A DNA stretch of 64,000 nt from Rhodococcus sp. WMMA185 (GCF_001767395.1 NZ_CP017014.1:3418501-3482500); one strand, 5' to 3'; numbered from the stretch's first letter, positions 48,454-58,757 are shown. Program-made: numbers and translations. Notes: generated by a model from the sequence alone, not told the origin.

Positions 48454-49408
48454 CCGCGACCGGCGCGACGAAGCGGCACGGCACCTCGCGGGGATGGTCG
48501 GGATCGAGAGCGTTCAGGACGAAGCCGGCCGCCCGGGCCGAGCCTGCGACCGAAACATGGTCGGAAAAGTCCTGCTCGCATCCATCCTGGACAACAATGT
48601 TGGTGGCGTTCGGCCCGGGTTCGATCCCGCTGGTGTAGGGGACGACGATTTCGTCGTAGCGGGTGGTGATATTCGTGTAGTCGATTCCCGGGACGTAGAT
48701 CCCGTCCGAGCGCATGCGATCGATGAATGCGGAGCCGTGAAGCAACTGCATGCAAGCCTCGCATGCTGGAATGCCGGCCTGTACTTCGTCGTCGATTCCG
48801 AGTGATCGCATCGACTTTCCGATGCTGACCTGTTCGGTCCCGTACGTGCCCTGCCACAGTGGGGCCAGCGACACGATCTTCCCGACCTTGTCCGCACCGC
48901 CGAAGAACTTCACGTAGTTGTTCGCGTGCATCGTTCCCTGGGAATGTCCCACTATGTCGACCTTCGAGGCCCCCGTACTCGCGAGCACTCGGTCGACGAA
49001 TGCCGAGACCTGGGCTGTGCCGACATCGATGGGCTTCATGCCGCCGATCGCATTCATCGGCCACGGCTGGTCTGGGAAGTTTCCGTAGGTGAGGGCATAA
49101 ACGCAGTAGCCCTCGTTGGCGAGGAGGGGCGCGTACACCGCCCAGTTGGATTGCTGCGCGCCGCCTGTTCCGTGCAGAAGGACAACCGGCTCAGGATGCG
49201 CGTCACTCGGGAGGCAGGACCAGTCGTTGGAACCGGGTGCCGAACCACCCGGGTTATCCAACTCCAGCGGTACACCAGCAAGAAAAGAATCCGGTACAGG
49301 AAGAATCGGCTGGGCGAATGCCGCGCCCGCTCCAGCCCACAACACGAGTACCAGGGACAGAATCCCCGCTACGACCCCCCGGCGATGTACGTTTCCCCCC
49401 CGCTGCAC
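48449..49408 (-). CDS. Secreted lipase/esterase, alpha/beta hydrolase fold
   Basis: A 319-residue secreted enzyme with a Sec signal peptide (ILSLVLVLWAGAGAAFA, cleavage near residue 32). The oxyanion motif is VVLLHGTGGAQQSNW, the nucleophile is in VDIVGHSQGTMHANNYV, and later Asp and His are in YDEIVVPYTSG and FSDHVSVAG. Four or more cysteines (WSCLPSD, GYC, ACEACMQ, GCEQDF) suggest disulfides. It resembles actinobacterial class-2 triacylglycerol lipases. It starts at GTG. It is not part of the mycobacterial clpC-lsr2 interval. Confidence 0.88.
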   Translation of the reverse strand: MQRGGNVHRRGVVAGILSLVLVLWAGAGAAFAQPILPVPDSFLAGVPLELDNPGGSAPGSNDWSCLPSDAHPEPVVLLHGTGGAQQSNWAVYAPLLANEGYCVYALTYGNFPDQPWPMNAIGGMKPIDVGTAQVSAFVDRVLASTGASKVDIVGHSQGTMHANNYVKFFGGADKVGKIVSLAPLWQGTYGTEQVSIGKSMRSLGIDDEVQAGIPACEACMQLLHGSAFIDRMRSDGIYVPGIDYTNITTRYDEIVVPYTSGIEPGPNATNIVVQDGCEQDFSDHVSVAGSARAAGFVLNALDPDHPREVPCRFVAPVAG

Positions 49409-49511
49409 AACGACCCCCCGATTTGTCGAATATCGACCCCGTCCCGGACGGTAACAGCATGGAGTGCGCCTCGCAGCGAATCAGCGGATTCTGCTCTCGG
49501 CTATCTTTCAG

Positions 49512-49859
49512 CTAGCTTTTGTTGTAGGCGTCGATAATTTCGGCAGAGATCCGCCCTCGGGCAGAGACCTTTTTTCCGTTCTTGCGTGCCCATTCACGGA
49601 TTGCTGCGCTCTGCTCTCGATCAAGCGAAATCCGAGACTTCGCGCTGGCCGGAACCGCCGAAGCTCTGCCACGCTTACGTGAACTCACCTTGCGAGCATG
49701 GGAAACCCACACGTCCAATTGCCCGCGCAATTTCGCGGCATTGTCCGAAGAAAGGTCGATCTCGTACTGAACGCCGTCGAGCCCGAACTCGACCGTCTCA
49801 TCGGCGGACATCTCCTGATCGACATCGTCGATCAAGGTGACAGTGACCTTCTTAGCCAT
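49512..49859 (-). CDS. lsr2: Lsr2 nucleoid-associated protein
   Basis: A 115-residue H-NS-like bridging protein that silences AT-rich and foreign DNA. The N-terminal dimerisation half is [36 protein letters not shown]. The linker is basic ([12 protein letters not shown]). The C-terminal DNA-binding half has [15 protein letters not shown] and the minor-groove hook [12 protein letters not shown]. Length is as in mycobacteria (112). It lies between the lipase and lysS, on the same strand as both. Confidence 0.97.
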   Translation of the reverse strand: MAKKVTVTLIDDVDQEMSADETVEFGLDGVQYEIDLSSDNAAKLRGQLDVWVSHARKVSSRKRGRASAVPASAKSRISLDREQSAAIREWARKNGKKVSARGRISAEIIDAYNKS

Positions 49860-49998
49860 GGGATGAATTTCCTCTCGAATGAATCGAACTCACATCGTCA
49901 ACGTGATCTACTATCCGGAGGTAACCATACCCCTTTTCTTTGGAATTGGAATATGGAGAATGAATCGAAACTATCGACGCATTTTCGCAGGGGTGAAC

Positions 49999-51510
49999 TC
50001 AGCGGATCGAAGGACGAACAATCGGGAAGAGGATTGTTTCCCGGATTCCCAATCCGGTCAAAGCCATGAGCAAACGGTCGATTCCCATTCCCGTACCGGT
50101 CGTTGGGGGCATTCCCTGCTCCATCGCCGCGAGGAACTCCTCGTCGAGAGCCATCGCCTCGTCGTCTCCGGCCGATGCGAGGCGCGCCTGATCTACGAAA
50201 CGCGCACGCTGAATGACCGGGTCGACCAACTCCGAATAACCCGTGGCCAACTCGAATCCTCGGATGTACAGATCCCACTTCTCGGTAACGCCGGGCTTGG
50301 TGCGATGGTCACGAGTTAGAGGTGACGTCTCGACCGGGAAGTCGCGGACGAAGGTCGGCTCGAACAACTGGTCACCACATTGGTGCTCCCACAGTTCTTC
50401 GACCAGCTTTCCGTGCCCGTACCCCTTGTCCTTGGGAACCTCCAACCCCACCTTCTCGGCCAGGGCGAGCAATTCGCCGACCGTTGTATCGGGGGTTATC
50501 TCGACGCCGATCGCCTTGGACAGCGAAGGGTACATCTCGAGGGTCTTCCATTCGCCACTCAAGTCGTATTCCGTGCCGTCTGCGAGAGTTACGATCTGCG
50601 AGCCGAAAGCCGCCTGCGCCACTTCCTGAACGAGTTCACGGGTCATTCGGGCCGAATCGTCATACGTACCGTAGGCCTCATAGGTCTCGAGCATCGCGAA
50701 TTCCGGCGAGTGTGTGGAATCGACGCCCTCGTTGCGAAAATTCCGGTTGATCTCGAAAACCTTCTCGATACCGCCGACGACGCACCGCTTGAGGAACAAC
50801 TCGGGTGCTATACGCAGATACAAGTCCATGTCGAGTGCGTTGGAATGGGTCACAAACGGCCGAGCGGCGGCACCGCCGTGCAGGGTTTGCAACATCGGCG
50901 TCTCGACTTCGAGAAATCCGCGCCGCTCGAGCGCATTGCGGAGCTCGCGAACGACTGCCACCCGATTACGCGCGTTTTGCCGCGCCTCGTCCCGCACGAT
51001 CAGGTCGACGTAACGCTGCCGCACCCGGGACTCCTCGTTCATCTCCTTGTGCGCCACCGGCAGTGGCCGAAGGGCCTTCGAGGCAATCTGCCAGGAATCG
51101 GCCATCACGCTCAGTTCGCCGCGGCGCGAACTGATCACCTCCCCGTGGACGAACACGAAATCCCCGAGATCAACGTCAGACTTCCACGACGCGAGCGCGT
51201 CCTCGCCGACCGCAGCAAGACTGATCATCGCCTGCAACTGAGTGCCATCGCCCTCCTGCAGCTGCGCGAAGCACAGCTTTCCCGTGTTGCGCACGAAGAT
51301 GACACGGCCGACCACACCGACCTTGTCGCCAGTCGCCGTATCTGCCTCGAGATCCGGGTACTTGGCCCGGATCTCCGCCAGCGAGTGGGTACGCGCAACC
51401 GACACCGGGTATGCCTCTCGGCCCTCTGCAAGGATGCGCTCACGCTTTTCCCTGCGGATCCGAAGCTGCTCGGGGGTGTCGTCGACTGGCTGGGCTGCTG
51501 CGTCACTCAC
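49999..51510 (-). CDS. lysS: Lysyl-tRNA synthetase (class II)
   Basis: A 503-residue class IIb synthetase. The N-terminal OB-fold anticodon-binding domain carries [27 protein letters not shown]. Motif 2 is [24 protein letters not shown] and motif 3 is [15 protein letters not shown] at the C-terminus. It charges tRNA-Lys. The ATG is directly followed by [26 protein letters not shown]. It lies 92 bp downstream of the rhodanese gene, followed after a 139-bp gap by lsr2. Confidence 0.97.
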   Translation of the reverse strand: MSDAAAQPVDDTPEQLRIRREKRERILAEGREAYPVSVARTHSLAEIRAKYPDLEADTATGDKVGVVGRVIFVRNTGKLCFAQLQEGDGTQLQAMISLAAVGEDALASWKSDVDLGDFVFVHGEVISSRRGELSVMADSWQIASKALRPLPVAHKEMNEESRVRQRYVDLIVRDEARQNARNRVAVVRELRNALERRGFLEVETPMLQTLHGGAAARPFVTHSNALDMDLYLRIAPELFLKRCVVGGIEKVFEINRNFRNEGVDSTHSPEFAMLETYEAYGTYDDSARMTRELVQEVAQAAFGSQIVTLADGTEYDLSGEWKTLEMYPSLSKAIGVEITPDTTVGELLALAEKVGLEVPKDKGYGHGKLVEELWEHQCGDQLFEPTFVRDFPVETSPLTRDHRTKPGVTEKWDLYIRGFELATGYSELVDPVIQRARFVDQARLASAGDDEAMALDEEFLAAMEQGMPPTTGTGMGIDRLLMALTGLGIRETILFPIVRPSIR

Positions 51511-51602
51511 GGGTCACCAGCGTAATCGACGGACCACCAGTCCCCCATATCAGGCATTGCGAACCCCATCAGTTGTCCTAGACCGTCAGTGAGCCGAGAA
51601 CG

Positions 51603-52034
51603 TCAGTGGGCTGTGACAGTCGCCATCTCCCGCACGCAGTGCTTCGCGGCGATGAGCGATCCCAGCAACCCTGCCGTCTTGATCGCCCTGTACCCGCCGA
51701 CCAGGCTGGTGGCTTTGCGCAGTCCCAACTGCTGCAGTGCTGCCGCCGCGATACTCGACGCGTAGCCGTCCGAGCAGACGATGATCCACTCGACGTCATG
51801 ACCTACTGCCAGCGCCAGATGGTCTGAACTCAGTGGATTGCAACGCCTTTCGAGAACATCGCGTTCGATAGCCAGCGCACCGGGCAGCGTTCCCTCCGTA
51901 ACGCGCTGCGCCTGCGCACGAATGTCCACGACGATCGCGCCGCGCGCGAGCGCCCCGGGCAGATCGACGGCATGCATGTGGTCGGCCGGGCGGAAATCAT
52001 CGGCTACGGATAGAGAAGAATGTGTTTCGAACAC
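51603..52034 (-). CDS. Rhodanese-like sulfurtransferase
   Basis: A 143-residue single rhodanese domain. AIVVDIRAQAQRVTEGTLPGALAIERDVLE is the first conserved block. The active-site loop is IIVCSDGYASS with catalytic Cys at residue 87, followed by AAALQQLGLRKATSLVGGY. It may carry persulfide sulfur. GTG at 52034 has GGAG 8 bp upstream. The leader carries a probable cysteine-responsive attenuator, which fits a role in sulfur supply. No conserved partner is adjacent beyond coaX and lysS. Confidence 0.87.
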   Translation of the reverse strand: MFETHSSLSVADDFRPADHMHAVDLPGALARGAIVVDIRAQAQRVTEGTLPGALAIERDVLERRCNPLSSDHLALAVGHDVEWIIVCSDGYASSIAAAALQQLGLRKATSLVGGYRAIKTAGLLGSLIAAKHCVREMATVTAH

Positions 52035-52045
52035 GAGAGAGACTC

Positions 52046-52095
52046 CAGGAGTGTGAATTCGATCGAGGCAGCATTCAGCCTCGACAACACTCCTG
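52046..52095 (-). promoter_or_regulatory. Cysteine-attenuator hairpins in the rhodanese leader
   Basis: Two nested stems occur on the minus-strand RNA. The outer is CAGGAGTGT with ACACTCCTG (52087-52095 with 52046-52054), and the inner is TCGAGGC with GCCTCGA (52078-52084 with 52063-52069). The outer 5' arm lies within the leader ORF's Cys codons and its 3' arm abuts the Shine-Dalgarno GGAG at 52043-52046. A ribosome stalled at those Cys codons would prevent the outer stem and free the site. Confidence 0.7.
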
Positions 52096-52125
52096 AGCGC
52101 TCGTGCAGAGATTCACGGCGACCAT
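52075..52125 (-). CDS. Cysteine-rich leader peptide (upstream ORF)
   Basis: A 16-codon ORF reading MVAVNLCTSAQECCRG, with tandem Cys codons just before the stop. In mycobacteria, leaderless poly-Cys short ORFs of this kind attenuate downstream sulfur genes in response to cysteine, and a CCRG-type ending is reported there. Here the ORF precedes the rhodanese gene by 40 bp. It could also begin at GTG (52116), with AACAAT as a possible -10 for a leaderless transcript. There is no clear Shine-Dalgarno, which is consistent with leaderless translation. Confidence 0.7.
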   Translation of the reverse strand: MVAVNLCTSAQECCRG

Positions 52126-52157
52126 TGTTGCACAACTGTCGGGCAGAGGAAAACCTG

Positions 52158-52973
52158 TCACCCGTGTGAGATGCGCCGGTCACCTCTGCGGACCTGGTTG
52201 CGCTCGTAGACCAGTCGAAGCCCTTCGAGCGTGAGGTCTGGCTCGTGTTCGTCGACGGTCTCGGTTTCCGGCACGATCAGAGGCGCGCGGTCGCCGGTCG
52301 CGATGACCACCACGTCGGACCCGGAGAACGCAGACAGTTCCTGTCGAACTCGACGGACCAACCCGTCTACAAGTCCCGCGAACCCGAACACCGCTCCCGA
52401 CTGCATGCATTCGACAGTGTTCTTTCCTACCACCGAACGCGGACGCACCAACTCGACCATGCGCAACGCCGCCGACTGCGATGCGAGCGCCTCCGTGGAG
52501 ATCTCGAGACCGGGAGCGATGGCGCCCCCGAGGAACTCGCCTCGGGCGGACACGACGTCCACACAGGTCGACGTTCCGAAGTCGACGACGATGCAGGGTG
52601 CCTCGTAAAGGTGATGCGCAGCAAGGCTGTTCACGATCCGGTCAGCACCCACCTCTTTGGGGTTGTCGACCAGCAGCGGGACACCGGTTCGCACTCCGGG
52701 CTCAACGACAACGTGGGGCACATGAGCCCAGTACCGGTCTAGCATCACTCGGATCTCGTGCAGTACGGACGGAACGGTGGACAGCGCTGACACACCCGTT
52801 ATCTGGTCGGCCTGCCCTCCGAGTAAGCCTCGAAATACCAGCGCCAGCTCGTCGGCGGTCATCCGGGCATCCGTTCGCATCCGCCAGTCCTGCACCAGCT
52901 TCGCGTGCTCACCCGACCCGGTGAACAGTCCGAGAACGATGTTGGTGTTCCGGACATCGACGGCGAGCAGCAC
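52158..52973 (-). CDS. coaX: Type III pantothenate kinase
   Basis: A 271-residue enzyme for the first step of CoA synthesis. The phosphate motif is [15 protein letters not shown]. Other conserved blocks are [44 protein letters not shown] and [12 protein letters not shown]. In mycobacteria the type I kinase (CoaA) is thought to be the main enzyme and CoaX is often inactive, so activity here is not assured. It is 2 bp after panD, in the order panC-panD-coaX. Confidence 0.93.
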   Translation of the reverse strand: MLLAVDVRNTNIVLGLFTGSGEHAKLVQDWRMRTDARMTADELALVFRGLLGGQADQITGVSALSTVPSVLHEIRVMLDRYWAHVPHVVVEPGVRTGVPLLVDNPKEVGADRIVNSLAAHHLYEAPCIVVDFGTSTCVDVVSARGEFLGGAIAPGLEISTEALASQSAALRMVELVRPRSVVGKNTVECMQSGAVFGFAGLVDGLVRRVRQELSAFSGSDVVVIATGDRAPLIVPETETVDEHEPDLTLEGLRLVYERNQVRRGDRRISHG

Positions 52974-52975
52974 CG

Positions 52976-53422
52976 TCAGACCAGACTGGATTCGCGGTCG
53001 GCGACGGACGTCGCAACCATCCGCGGCGTCACCAGACCGGAACCCTCCGGAGCGTGCGCGGGATCGGAGCCGAGCTCGACCTGCTTGTTGGAAGCATCGA
53101 CGAACACGACGCGCGGCTCGTACTCGCGCACCTCCTGCTCATTCATGATGCCGTAGGCGATAAGGATGACGAGATCGCCAGGATTGACCAGATGTGCAGC
53201 CGCACCGTTGATTCCGATGACACCGCTGCCACGCTCGCCGGCGATGACATAGGTCTCGAGCCTCGCGCCGTTGTCGATATCGACGATGCACACCTGCTCG
53301 CCCTCGAGTAGGTCAGCGGCGTCCATCAGATCCTGGTCGACCGTCACAGAGCCTACGTAGTGCAGATCGGCGTGCGTGACGGTGGCGCGATGGATCTTCG
53401 ACTTCATCATGGTGCGAAACAT
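52976..53422 (-). CDS. panD: Aspartate 1-decarboxylase (PanD)
   Basis: A 148-residue proenzyme making beta-alanine for pantothenate. The self-cleavage site Gly24-Ser25 lies in [11 protein letters not shown] and yields a pyruvoyl cofactor. [30 protein letters not shown] is the conserved active-site region. The C-terminal extension past residue 115 is short and variable, as in actinobacteria. It sits 17 bp after panC. Confidence 0.97.
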   Translation of the reverse strand: MFRTMMKSKIHRATVTHADLHYVGSVTVDQDLMDAADLLEGEQVCIVDIDNGARLETYVIAGERGSGVIGINGAAAHLVNPGDLVILIAYGIMNEQEVREYEPRVVFVDASNKQVELGSDPAHAPEGSGLVTPRMVATSVADRESSLV

Positions 53423-53439
53423 GTTCGTAGTCCTTACTC

Positions 53440-54378
53440 TCAGCTGGAGGCGAGTTCGTCGGACGACGAGGCGGGCTGGTCGTCACGTTCAAGGAAACCG
53501 GTGCCGATTGCGACACCGACATTGTCGATCAAGCGGGTAGTTCCGACCCGCGCTGCCACGAGAAGTCTTCCATCGCCCCGCTCGGGTGCGGGACCGAGAT
53601 CCACGCCCCGCACCTCGAGATACTCGACCTCGACCTCCGGCGTCGCTGCAATTACCTCGCGGGCTGCCGCGACAATCGCTTCGGCGCCCCCGGCTGCGGC
53701 GTGAGCGCCGGCGATGAGGGCCGCGGACAGTGTGGTGGCCGCATCCCGCTGCGGATCGTCGAGGTATCGGTTTCGGGACGACAGCGCGAGTGCGTCGTGT
53801 TCGCGCACAGTCGGGACCCCGACGACCCGTACGTCGAAGTTCAGGTCGGCCACCATCTGGCGGATCAAAGTGAGCTGCTGGTAGTCCTTCTCACCGAAGT
53901 ACGCAGCGTGAGGGGCCGCGATCTGCAGCAATTTCGCCACCACAGTCAGCATGCCCGCGAAGTGCGTCGGTCGCGACAAGCCATCCAGTTCGGCGCCTAG
54001 CGGTCCCGGATGGATCATCGTCCTACGCCCCGCCGGGTACATGGCCGACGCCGTCGGAACGAACGCCAACTCGACACCGGCTTCGCGCAGCAACTCGAGG
54101 TCCGCGTCAAGCGTGCGCGGATATGCGTCGAGGTCTTCACCCTTACCGAACTGAAGGGGGTTGACGAAGATCGAGACAATCACCACCGCGCCGCCGAGCT
54201 TGGCCTGACGCACCAACTCCATGTGCCCCGCATGGAGAGCCCCCATCGTCGGTACCAGCGCCACCTGACGGCCGACGCCGCGCAACGCCTTCGAGACCCG
54301 GGTCATGACCTTGGGATCGTGGTGCACGGTCAGTTCCCCGCGTGTGTATCCGCCTTGTAGCTCACTCACGGAACTCAC
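53440..54378 (-). CDS. panC: Pantothenate synthetase
   Basis: A 312-residue ATP-dependent ligase joining pantoate and beta-alanine. The ATP-binding HIGH-like motif is [49 protein letters not shown] contains the substrate-binding segment. The N-terminus is about 25 residues longer than usual, and the ATG overlaps the preceding gene by 4 bp. Downstream it is coupled to panD and coaX. Confidence 0.96.
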   Translation of the reverse strand: MSSVSELQGGYTRGELTVHHDPKVMTRVSKALRGVGRQVALVPTMGALHAGHMELVRQAKLGGAVVIVSIFVNPLQFGKGEDLDAYPRTLDADLELLREAGVELAFVPTASAMYPAGRRTMIHPGPLGAELDGLSRPTHFAGMLTVVAKLLQIAAPHAAYFGEKDYQQLTLIRQMVADLNFDVRVVGVPTVREHDALALSSRNRYLDDPQRDAATTLSAALIAGAHAAAGGAEAIVAAAREVIAATPEVEVEYLEVRGVDLGPAPERGDGRLLVAARVGTTRLIDNVGVAIGTGFLERDDQPASSSDELASS

Positions 54379-55301
54379 CTCTCATCCTTCAACATGTCCA
54401 ACAGTTCGGGTTTCGCACCGGCCCGCTGGGCCGACCTCAGCGAGAGTGCGCGGTAGCCAGCCGCAATGTGCGGATCTACCTCGTCGAGCACCCGCAGGTG
54501 CGTGGCCACCGCATCCACGTCGCCCCGGGCGACGGGGCCAGTGAGTGCCGCCGGTCCACGCCGCAGGGCGTTGTCGAGTGCCGCAGACAACAGCGGCTGG
54601 AGAACTCGTTCGGCGAGTCCGTTCGGATCGTCGCCGATCAACTCCTGACCGAGCAACTCCTGGCCTTCGAGAGCGGCCCGCAGCGAAGCCACCGCGTCGA
54701 CGACGAGGGTGACGAGGTGGTTGCTGCCGTGCGCGAGGGCCGCGTGATAGAGCGGACGCATATCCTCGCTCACTCGAAACGGCTCGCCTCCGATCTCCAG
54801 GACCAGAGACTGCGCGATCGCATAGCCGATGTCGTCGCCGGCGGTGACGGCGAAACACGCAGAGGCAAGCCGCTCGATGTCTTCGTCATGCCCGGTGAAC
54901 GTCATCGCCGGGTGAATCGCGAGCGGAACGATGCCCTGCTCGGTGAGGGGATCTAGAACACCTATGCCGTTCGCGCCCGAAGTGTGGGCGACGATTGTCC
55001 GGCTCGAAACCGCGCGCGTGGACGCCAGTCCGGCAATCAGGGAGGCGAGCTCCGCGTCGGGTACAGCGAGAACAAGCAGTTCAGAGCGAGCGGCAACGTC
55101 TGCCACAGGTAGAATCTCGGTCTCAGGAAGGCGAGTGCGTGCCCGGTGGCGGGATGCTTCGGATACAGCGGAACAGCCGACGACGAGGTGTCCCACGCGC
55201 TCCAAAGCTGTGCCGACGGCCGTACCGACTCGACCTGCGGAGACGATTCCTACCGCCAGACGCGCCGGTGCGGGGTCATGAGTGATCCCGGAAGAGGTCA
55301 C
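54375..55301 (-). CDS. Rossmann-like/DUF2520 protein (Rv3603c-like)
   Basis: The product is 308 residues. The N-terminal NAD(P)-binding fold is [24 protein letters not shown]. The conserved block [17 protein letters not shown]...[13 protein letters not shown] resembles ketopantoate reductase or pyrroline-5-carboxylate reductase, and a helical C-terminal DUF2520 follows. The operon with panC suggests a pantoate-supplying reductase, but this is inference. GTG 55301 is chosen (GAGGAC upstream). It overlaps panC by 4 bp. Confidence 0.85.
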   Translation of the reverse strand: MTSSGITHDPAPARLAVGIVSAGRVGTAVGTALERVGHLVVGCSAVSEASRHRARTRLPETEILPVADVAARSELLVLAVPDAELASLIAGLASTRAVSSRTIVAHTSGANGIGVLDPLTEQGIVPLAIHPAMTFTGHDEDIERLASACFAVTAGDDIGYAIAQSLVLEIGGEPFRVSEDMRPLYHAALAHGSNHLVTLVVDAVASLRAALEGQELLGQELIGDDPNGLAERVLQPLLSAALDNALRRGPAALTGPVARGDVDAVATHLRVLDEVDPHIAAGYRALSLRSAQRAGAKPELLDMLKDER

Positions 55302-55469
55302 CTTCGTCCTCTCGTTCGTTCCAGTCCCGCACGGCGGGTACCAGACGTTCTCGAGTGAGAATAGCCTGGCGCGAAGACGCACCGCTATCTGGACGCCAGG
55401 TGATGTATACCTCACCCATTGCCGTAGTCGCGTGTCGTGCCGGGCGGTTCCTCTGCCCAGCGCAGCTGG

Positions 55470-56489
55470 CTATTCGGCGCGGTGACGGCGACCGGTTCGC
55501 CTGACAGGCGGGGACTCCGACGCCATGTTGGCGATGATCTCCGCGACGGAGAGCCCACTCGAGTGAGCCCCCGATGATTCGTCATCAGGGGCGCGTCGAC
55601 GACCGTGTCGCGACGCGTTTGTCGGCTCGAAACCTTGGACAGGACGCTGTTCGGGTGCCGGCTCCGGTTGAACCTCGGGTGCAGAGTAAGCCTCGGGCGC
55701 AGGGTAAGCCTCGGGCGCAGGGTAAGCCTCGGGTGCAGGGTAAGCCTCGGGTGCGGGCTCCGGTTGAACCTCGGGTGCAGAGTAAGCCTCGGGCGCAGGG
55801 TGAACCTCGGTCGCGGAGTACGGAGGGTATCCGGAGTGCACAGGCTCTACAACGGAGGTTTCCGCGGTAACCGGATCTTCGCCCACGCCGACAAAACCGG
55901 CGGAATACTGGTCGGCATCGCTGTGGCGCCTTGGGGCGGGTTCCGCCCCGGCGACGTATCCCGCGCCCGGCATGTACCCACCGAGAGGGTCTTGGTGATA
56001 GCTACCGTTCGTGCCCCCACCGAGCTCCTGCACGCGAGTCGAGTCGGCACGCAGGGCAATCCGCTCGGTTTGCAGGTTGCCCTCGAACAAGGCCTCTAGA
56101 TTCTTGCGGAGATATGCGAGTTCGGTGCGTAACGCCGCGAGTTCGTCTGCGTCTGCACGCACCTCGCTCCGCACGCGCTGCTCGACCGTGAGTTCGTATT
56201 CGCGCCGAGCCGAGATCTCTCGCTCGAGCTGCAGCTCGTAGACCATCTGCAGATCGCCGACCTTCGCCTTGTCGAGCGTGGACTCACGCCGGTACTTCGT
56301 CATGGCGAGGGCACCTATGGTGGCCGCCCACAGTGCAGCTATCAATCCCACTCGCAAGAGCTGGACGCTGTCACTGAAGATCAGAAACAAAGACGCAACT
56401 ACCGCGAGCGCCACCAGTCCGGCAACGATCATCTGGCTCGCGCTGCGCTGGCTGCGTCGCGCAGATCTGGGGCGACCAGGATTCGTCAT
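55470..56489 (-). CDS. Conserved membrane protein with Pro-Glu repeats (Rv3604c-like)
   Basis: The 339-residue product has an N-terminal cytoplasmic segment, two adjacent transmembrane helices (MIVAGLVALAVVASLFLIF and LRVGLIAALWAATIGALAM, residues ~20-60) and a coiled coil (~70-150; EREISARREYELTVEQRVRSEVRADADELAALRTELAYLRKNLEAL). A long low-complexity tail with APEAYP repeats follows, then a conserved C-terminal SGLSVAEIIANMASESPPVRRTGRRHRAE. It sits in the fol-pan interval as in mycobacteria. The function is unknown; tethered scaffolding at the membrane is plausible. Confidence 0.82.
   Translation of the reverse strand: MTNPGRPRSARRSQRSASQMIVAGLVALAVVASLFLIFSDSVQLLRVGLIAALWAATIGALAMTKYRRESTLDKAKVGDLQMVYELQLEREISARREYELTVEQRVRSEVRADADELAALRTELAYLRKNLEALFEGNLQTERIALRADSTRVQELGGGTNGSYHQDPLGGYMPGAGYVAGAEPAPRRHSDADQYSAGFVGVGEDPVTAETSVVEPVHSGYPPYSATEVHPAPEAYSAPEVQPEPAPEAYPAPEAYPAPEAYPAPEAYSAPEVQPEPAPEQRPVQGFEPTNASRHGRRRAPDDESSGAHSSGLSVAEIIANMASESPPVRRTGRRHRAE
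55660..55812 (-). repeat. Nested tandem repeat in the Rv3604c-like gene
   Basis: An 18-bp unit (TAAGCCTCGGGCGCAGGG on the plus strand) repeats four times around 55690-55760, giving APEAYP. A larger block containing the Glu-Val-Gln-Pro stretch is duplicated on either side. It is in frame and length-variable by design, not a CRISPR array. Confidence 0.85.
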
Positions 56490-56547
56490 AGTGCCAGCGT
56501 ACTTTGACGGAACCGGTGCACGGATCATTCCGAGTAGGCCGGATCTG

Positions 56548-57039
56548 CTAGAGAGCAGGCTCGTCGGATGGGTCGTCCGGCGCTCTGCAGCAATGTTCCA
56601 GCCACAACGCAGCACCGACGAGCGCCAGTGCCGCCACCAGACCTACCCACGCGCCCGGAGTGTCCGAGACCGCAGCGCGCAGCACAGACCGTTGTGGAAG
56701 CAGATACAGCAGCAAGCCCGCCCACACACCAGCGGTCGCCGCGCCAACCAGCGCGGACGCCTTGGCCAGTGCCGCAGAGCGTGCCACGGTGATCGGGTGC
56801 AGCTGACGTGGTCCGTCGCCCACCTGATGGCTACCGATCCGGGAACGCACCATGAACGCAAGAACGAGTTCGGCCAGAGCAGCCGGATACAGCGAGGCCC
56901 CCGCATATATCGGAATGGGCGGAATCGATCCGTAGAACACGCGGACGAGGATCCACGTGGCCGCAGCAGCGAAGGCAGCCAGGAGCAGCAGATCCCAGAT
57001 GCGCGTGGGCCTCATGGTGCCGACCGGTTCGCGCTTCAC
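56548..57039 (-). CDS. DUF3180-family membrane protein (Rv3605c-like)
   Basis: A 163-residue protein with four predicted helices (RIWDLLLLAAFAAAATWILV, SLYPAALAELVLAFMV, ALVGAATAGVWAGLLLYLL, VGLVAALALVGAALWL). GTG 57039 is used because it forms a GTGA overlap with the folK stop. The family is actinobacterial and uncharacterised. Its consistent place directly after folK suggests a link to folate supply or simple operon passage. Confidence 0.85.
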   Translation of the reverse strand: MKREPVGTMRPTRIWDLLLLAAFAAAATWILVRVFYGSIPPIPIYAGASLYPAALAELVLAFMVRSRIGSHQVGDGPRQLHPITVARSAALAKASALVGAATAGVWAGLLLYLLPQRSVLRAAVSDTPGAWVGLVAALALVGAALWLEHCCRAPDDPSDEPAL

Positions 57040-57548
57040 TGCGACCGCCGCTTCAGGACGAGCCGGGTGCGGCGAACACCGGCACGTTCGCCCTCGTCCA
57101 GCAACGCCAGCAGGGACTCCACCCGAGTGATCTCTCCTTCGACCGGCAACACGGCGTCGGGCTCGACGTCCAACCATGGAACCAGCACGAAGGCACGTTC
57201 GTGTGCTCTCGGGTGCGGCAAGGTCAGTTCAGGGTCGTCACTGCGGACCTCATCGCACGTCACGATATCGACATCGAGTGTGCGGGGCCCCCAACGTTCT
57301 CCTCTGACACGATCGGCCTCGGCCTCGAACTGCTGTCCGCGGCGCAACCAGCCGTAGCCATCGAGAGCCGGATCGTCCACGACGAGCACCGCGTTGAGGA
57401 AGTCCTGCTGAGCGACGCCGCCCCACGGGGCGGTCGAATACACCGGGGAGATAGCCAGTACGCGATCACCCAGCCCGTCTACCACGGACTGCAGGTGGGA
57501 GAGGCTGTCGCCGATGTTGGACCCGATCGACAGCACAGCGCGACTCAT
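57036..57548 (-). CDS. folK: HPPK: 2-amino-4-hydroxy-6-hydroxymethyldihydropteridine pyrophosphokinase
   Basis: A 170-residue enzyme transferring pyrophosphate from ATP to the pterin. The N-terminus is [15 protein letters not shown] and the ATP/Mg motif is [35 protein letters not shown] is the conserved C-terminal block. It overlaps folB by 4 bp upstream (ATGA) and the DUF3180 gene downstream, so the operon is translationally chained. Confidence 0.96.
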   Translation of the reverse strand: MSRAVLSIGSNIGDSLSHLQSVVDGLGDRVLAISPVYSTAPWGGVAQQDFLNAVLVVDDPALDGYGWLRRGQQFEAEADRVRGERWGPRTLDVDIVTCDEVRSDDPELTLPHPRAHERAFVLVPWLDVEPDAVLPVEGEITRVESLLALLDEGERAGVRRTRLVLKRRSQ

Positions 57549-57907
57549 GGCCTCGACCTGTACGCAACCACCGCCACGTCCGCGAAAGTCAGCGGGATGG
57601 GGGCGGAAGGCTTGTGCAACACCACCTCGGTGCGCTCGACGCGGGGGTCGGTCATCACACCGTCCGCAATCTCAGCGGCGACGGTCTCGATGAGGTTCCG
57701 TGGCGGTCCGGCGATGATCGCCGCGGCGCGTTGAGCTAGCCCGCCGTAGTCCAACGTGTCCTCGAGTTCGTCGGAGCCTGCCGCCGGAGCAAGGTCCATC
57801 CAGACGGTGATGTCGACCAAGAAGTCCTGGCCATCACGCTTCTCATGTTCGAAGACTCCGTGATTTCCACGAACTTTCAAGCCACGCAACTCGATTCGAT
57901 CACCCAT
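57545..57907 (-). CDS. folB: Dihydroneopterin aldolase
   Basis: A 120-residue enzyme splitting dihydroneopterin to the hydroxymethylpterin. [38 protein letters not shown] is diagnostic, with the catalytic Glu in FEHEK. The C-terminus [19 protein letters not shown] carries the catalytic Lys. ATG 57907 is chosen; the four-codon upstream extension is not in the family. It overlaps the folP stop by 8 bp. Confidence 0.95.
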   Translation of the reverse strand: MGDRIELRGLKVRGNHGVFEHEKRDGQDFLVDITVWMDLAPAAGSDELEDTLDYGGLAQRAAAIIAGPPRNLIETVAAEIADGVMTDPRVERTEVVLHKPSAPIPLTFADVAVVAYRSRP

Positions 57908-58757
57908 GCTTTGGCACACCCTTCGTCCAAGCCTCGGCCACCGCGATGGCGTCCAGTGACCCCTGCGCGTCGTGGACCCGGACTCCCCACGCGCCGTGCA
58001 CAGCCGCGAGCGCTGAGAGGACGGCGGTGGCCACCTCGCGTCCCGCCGGTGGTCTGCTCACGCCCTCGGCATCTGCCAACAGCGAACCCAGGAAACGTTT
58101 GCGGGAAGCGCCGATGAGAACGGGAAAACCCAGTTCGGTGAATTCCGGCAGCGCCTTCAGCAGAGCCCAGTTGTGGTCGGCGTTTTTTGCGAAACCCAGA
58201 CCGGGATCAATTGCGAGCGAACCCGGATCGACGCCCGCCTTCACGGCAAGGTCGACCTGCGTCATCAACTCGTCCCGGACCTCGCGCACCACGTCGTCGT
58301 AGTGATCAGCGGTGCCACGATGGACGAAGTCACCAGCCGAACGCCAGTGCATCAGAATCCACGCGACACCAGCCTCCGCTACAACGGAAGCCATTGCCGC
58401 ATCGGCGCGGCCGCCGGCGACATCGTTGACGATCGATGCGCCCGCCGCAATCGCGGCCTCCGCGACGGATGCCCGCATGGTGTCGACGCTGACGCAAATT
58501 CCCTCGGACACCAGGTCCTCGATAACGGGCACCACTCGCCCCGCTTCGATCTCAGGGTCTACTCGCGTCGCACCCGGCCGAGTGGACTCGCCGCCGACAT
58601 CGACAATGTCGACGCCCAGGCGCTTCAGTTCGAGACCGCGCCGCACGGCTGTGTCGCGATCGAGGAACAACCCGCCGTCGGAAAAGGAATCGTCGGTGAC
58701 GTTCAATACGCCCATCACCACGGTTCGGCCGGGCGAAGGAAGCGGGGTCACGGTCAC
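57900..58757 (-). CDS. folP: Dihydropteroate synthase
   Basis: A 285-residue TIM-barrel enzyme and sulfonamide target. [30 protein letters not shown] holds the pterin loop, [13 protein letters not shown] the conserved core, and [11 protein letters not shown] the C-terminal anchor. GTG 58757 overlaps the folE stop as GTGA. The upstream open frame has no family match and lies in folE. Confidence 0.96.
   Translation of the reverse strand: MTVTPLPSPGRTVVMGVLNVTDDSFSDGGLFLDRDTAVRRGLELKRLGVDIVDVGGESTRPGATRVDPEIEAGRVVPVIEDLVSEGICVSVDTMRASVAEAAIAAGASIVNDVAGGRADAAMASVVAEAGVAWILMHWRSAGDFVHRGTADHYDDVVREVRDELMTQVDLAVKAGVDPGSLAIDPGLGFAKNADHNWALLKALPEFTELGFPVLIGASRKRFLGSLLADAEGVSRPPAGREVATAVLSALAAVHGAWGVRVHDAQGSLDAIAVAEAWTKGVPKHG

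Noticed and set aside
48307..48669. Small ORF with a Cys-rich MCAICAQTC motif after a good AAGGAG
   Set aside because: Its second half is antisense to the lipase, composition is Arg-rich shadow-like, and no family is recognised. It is worth remembering only if a transcript is found.
55660..55812. Repeated units considered as a CRISPR array
   Set aside because: The repeats are directly adjacent, have no spacers and encode a protein repeat in frame.
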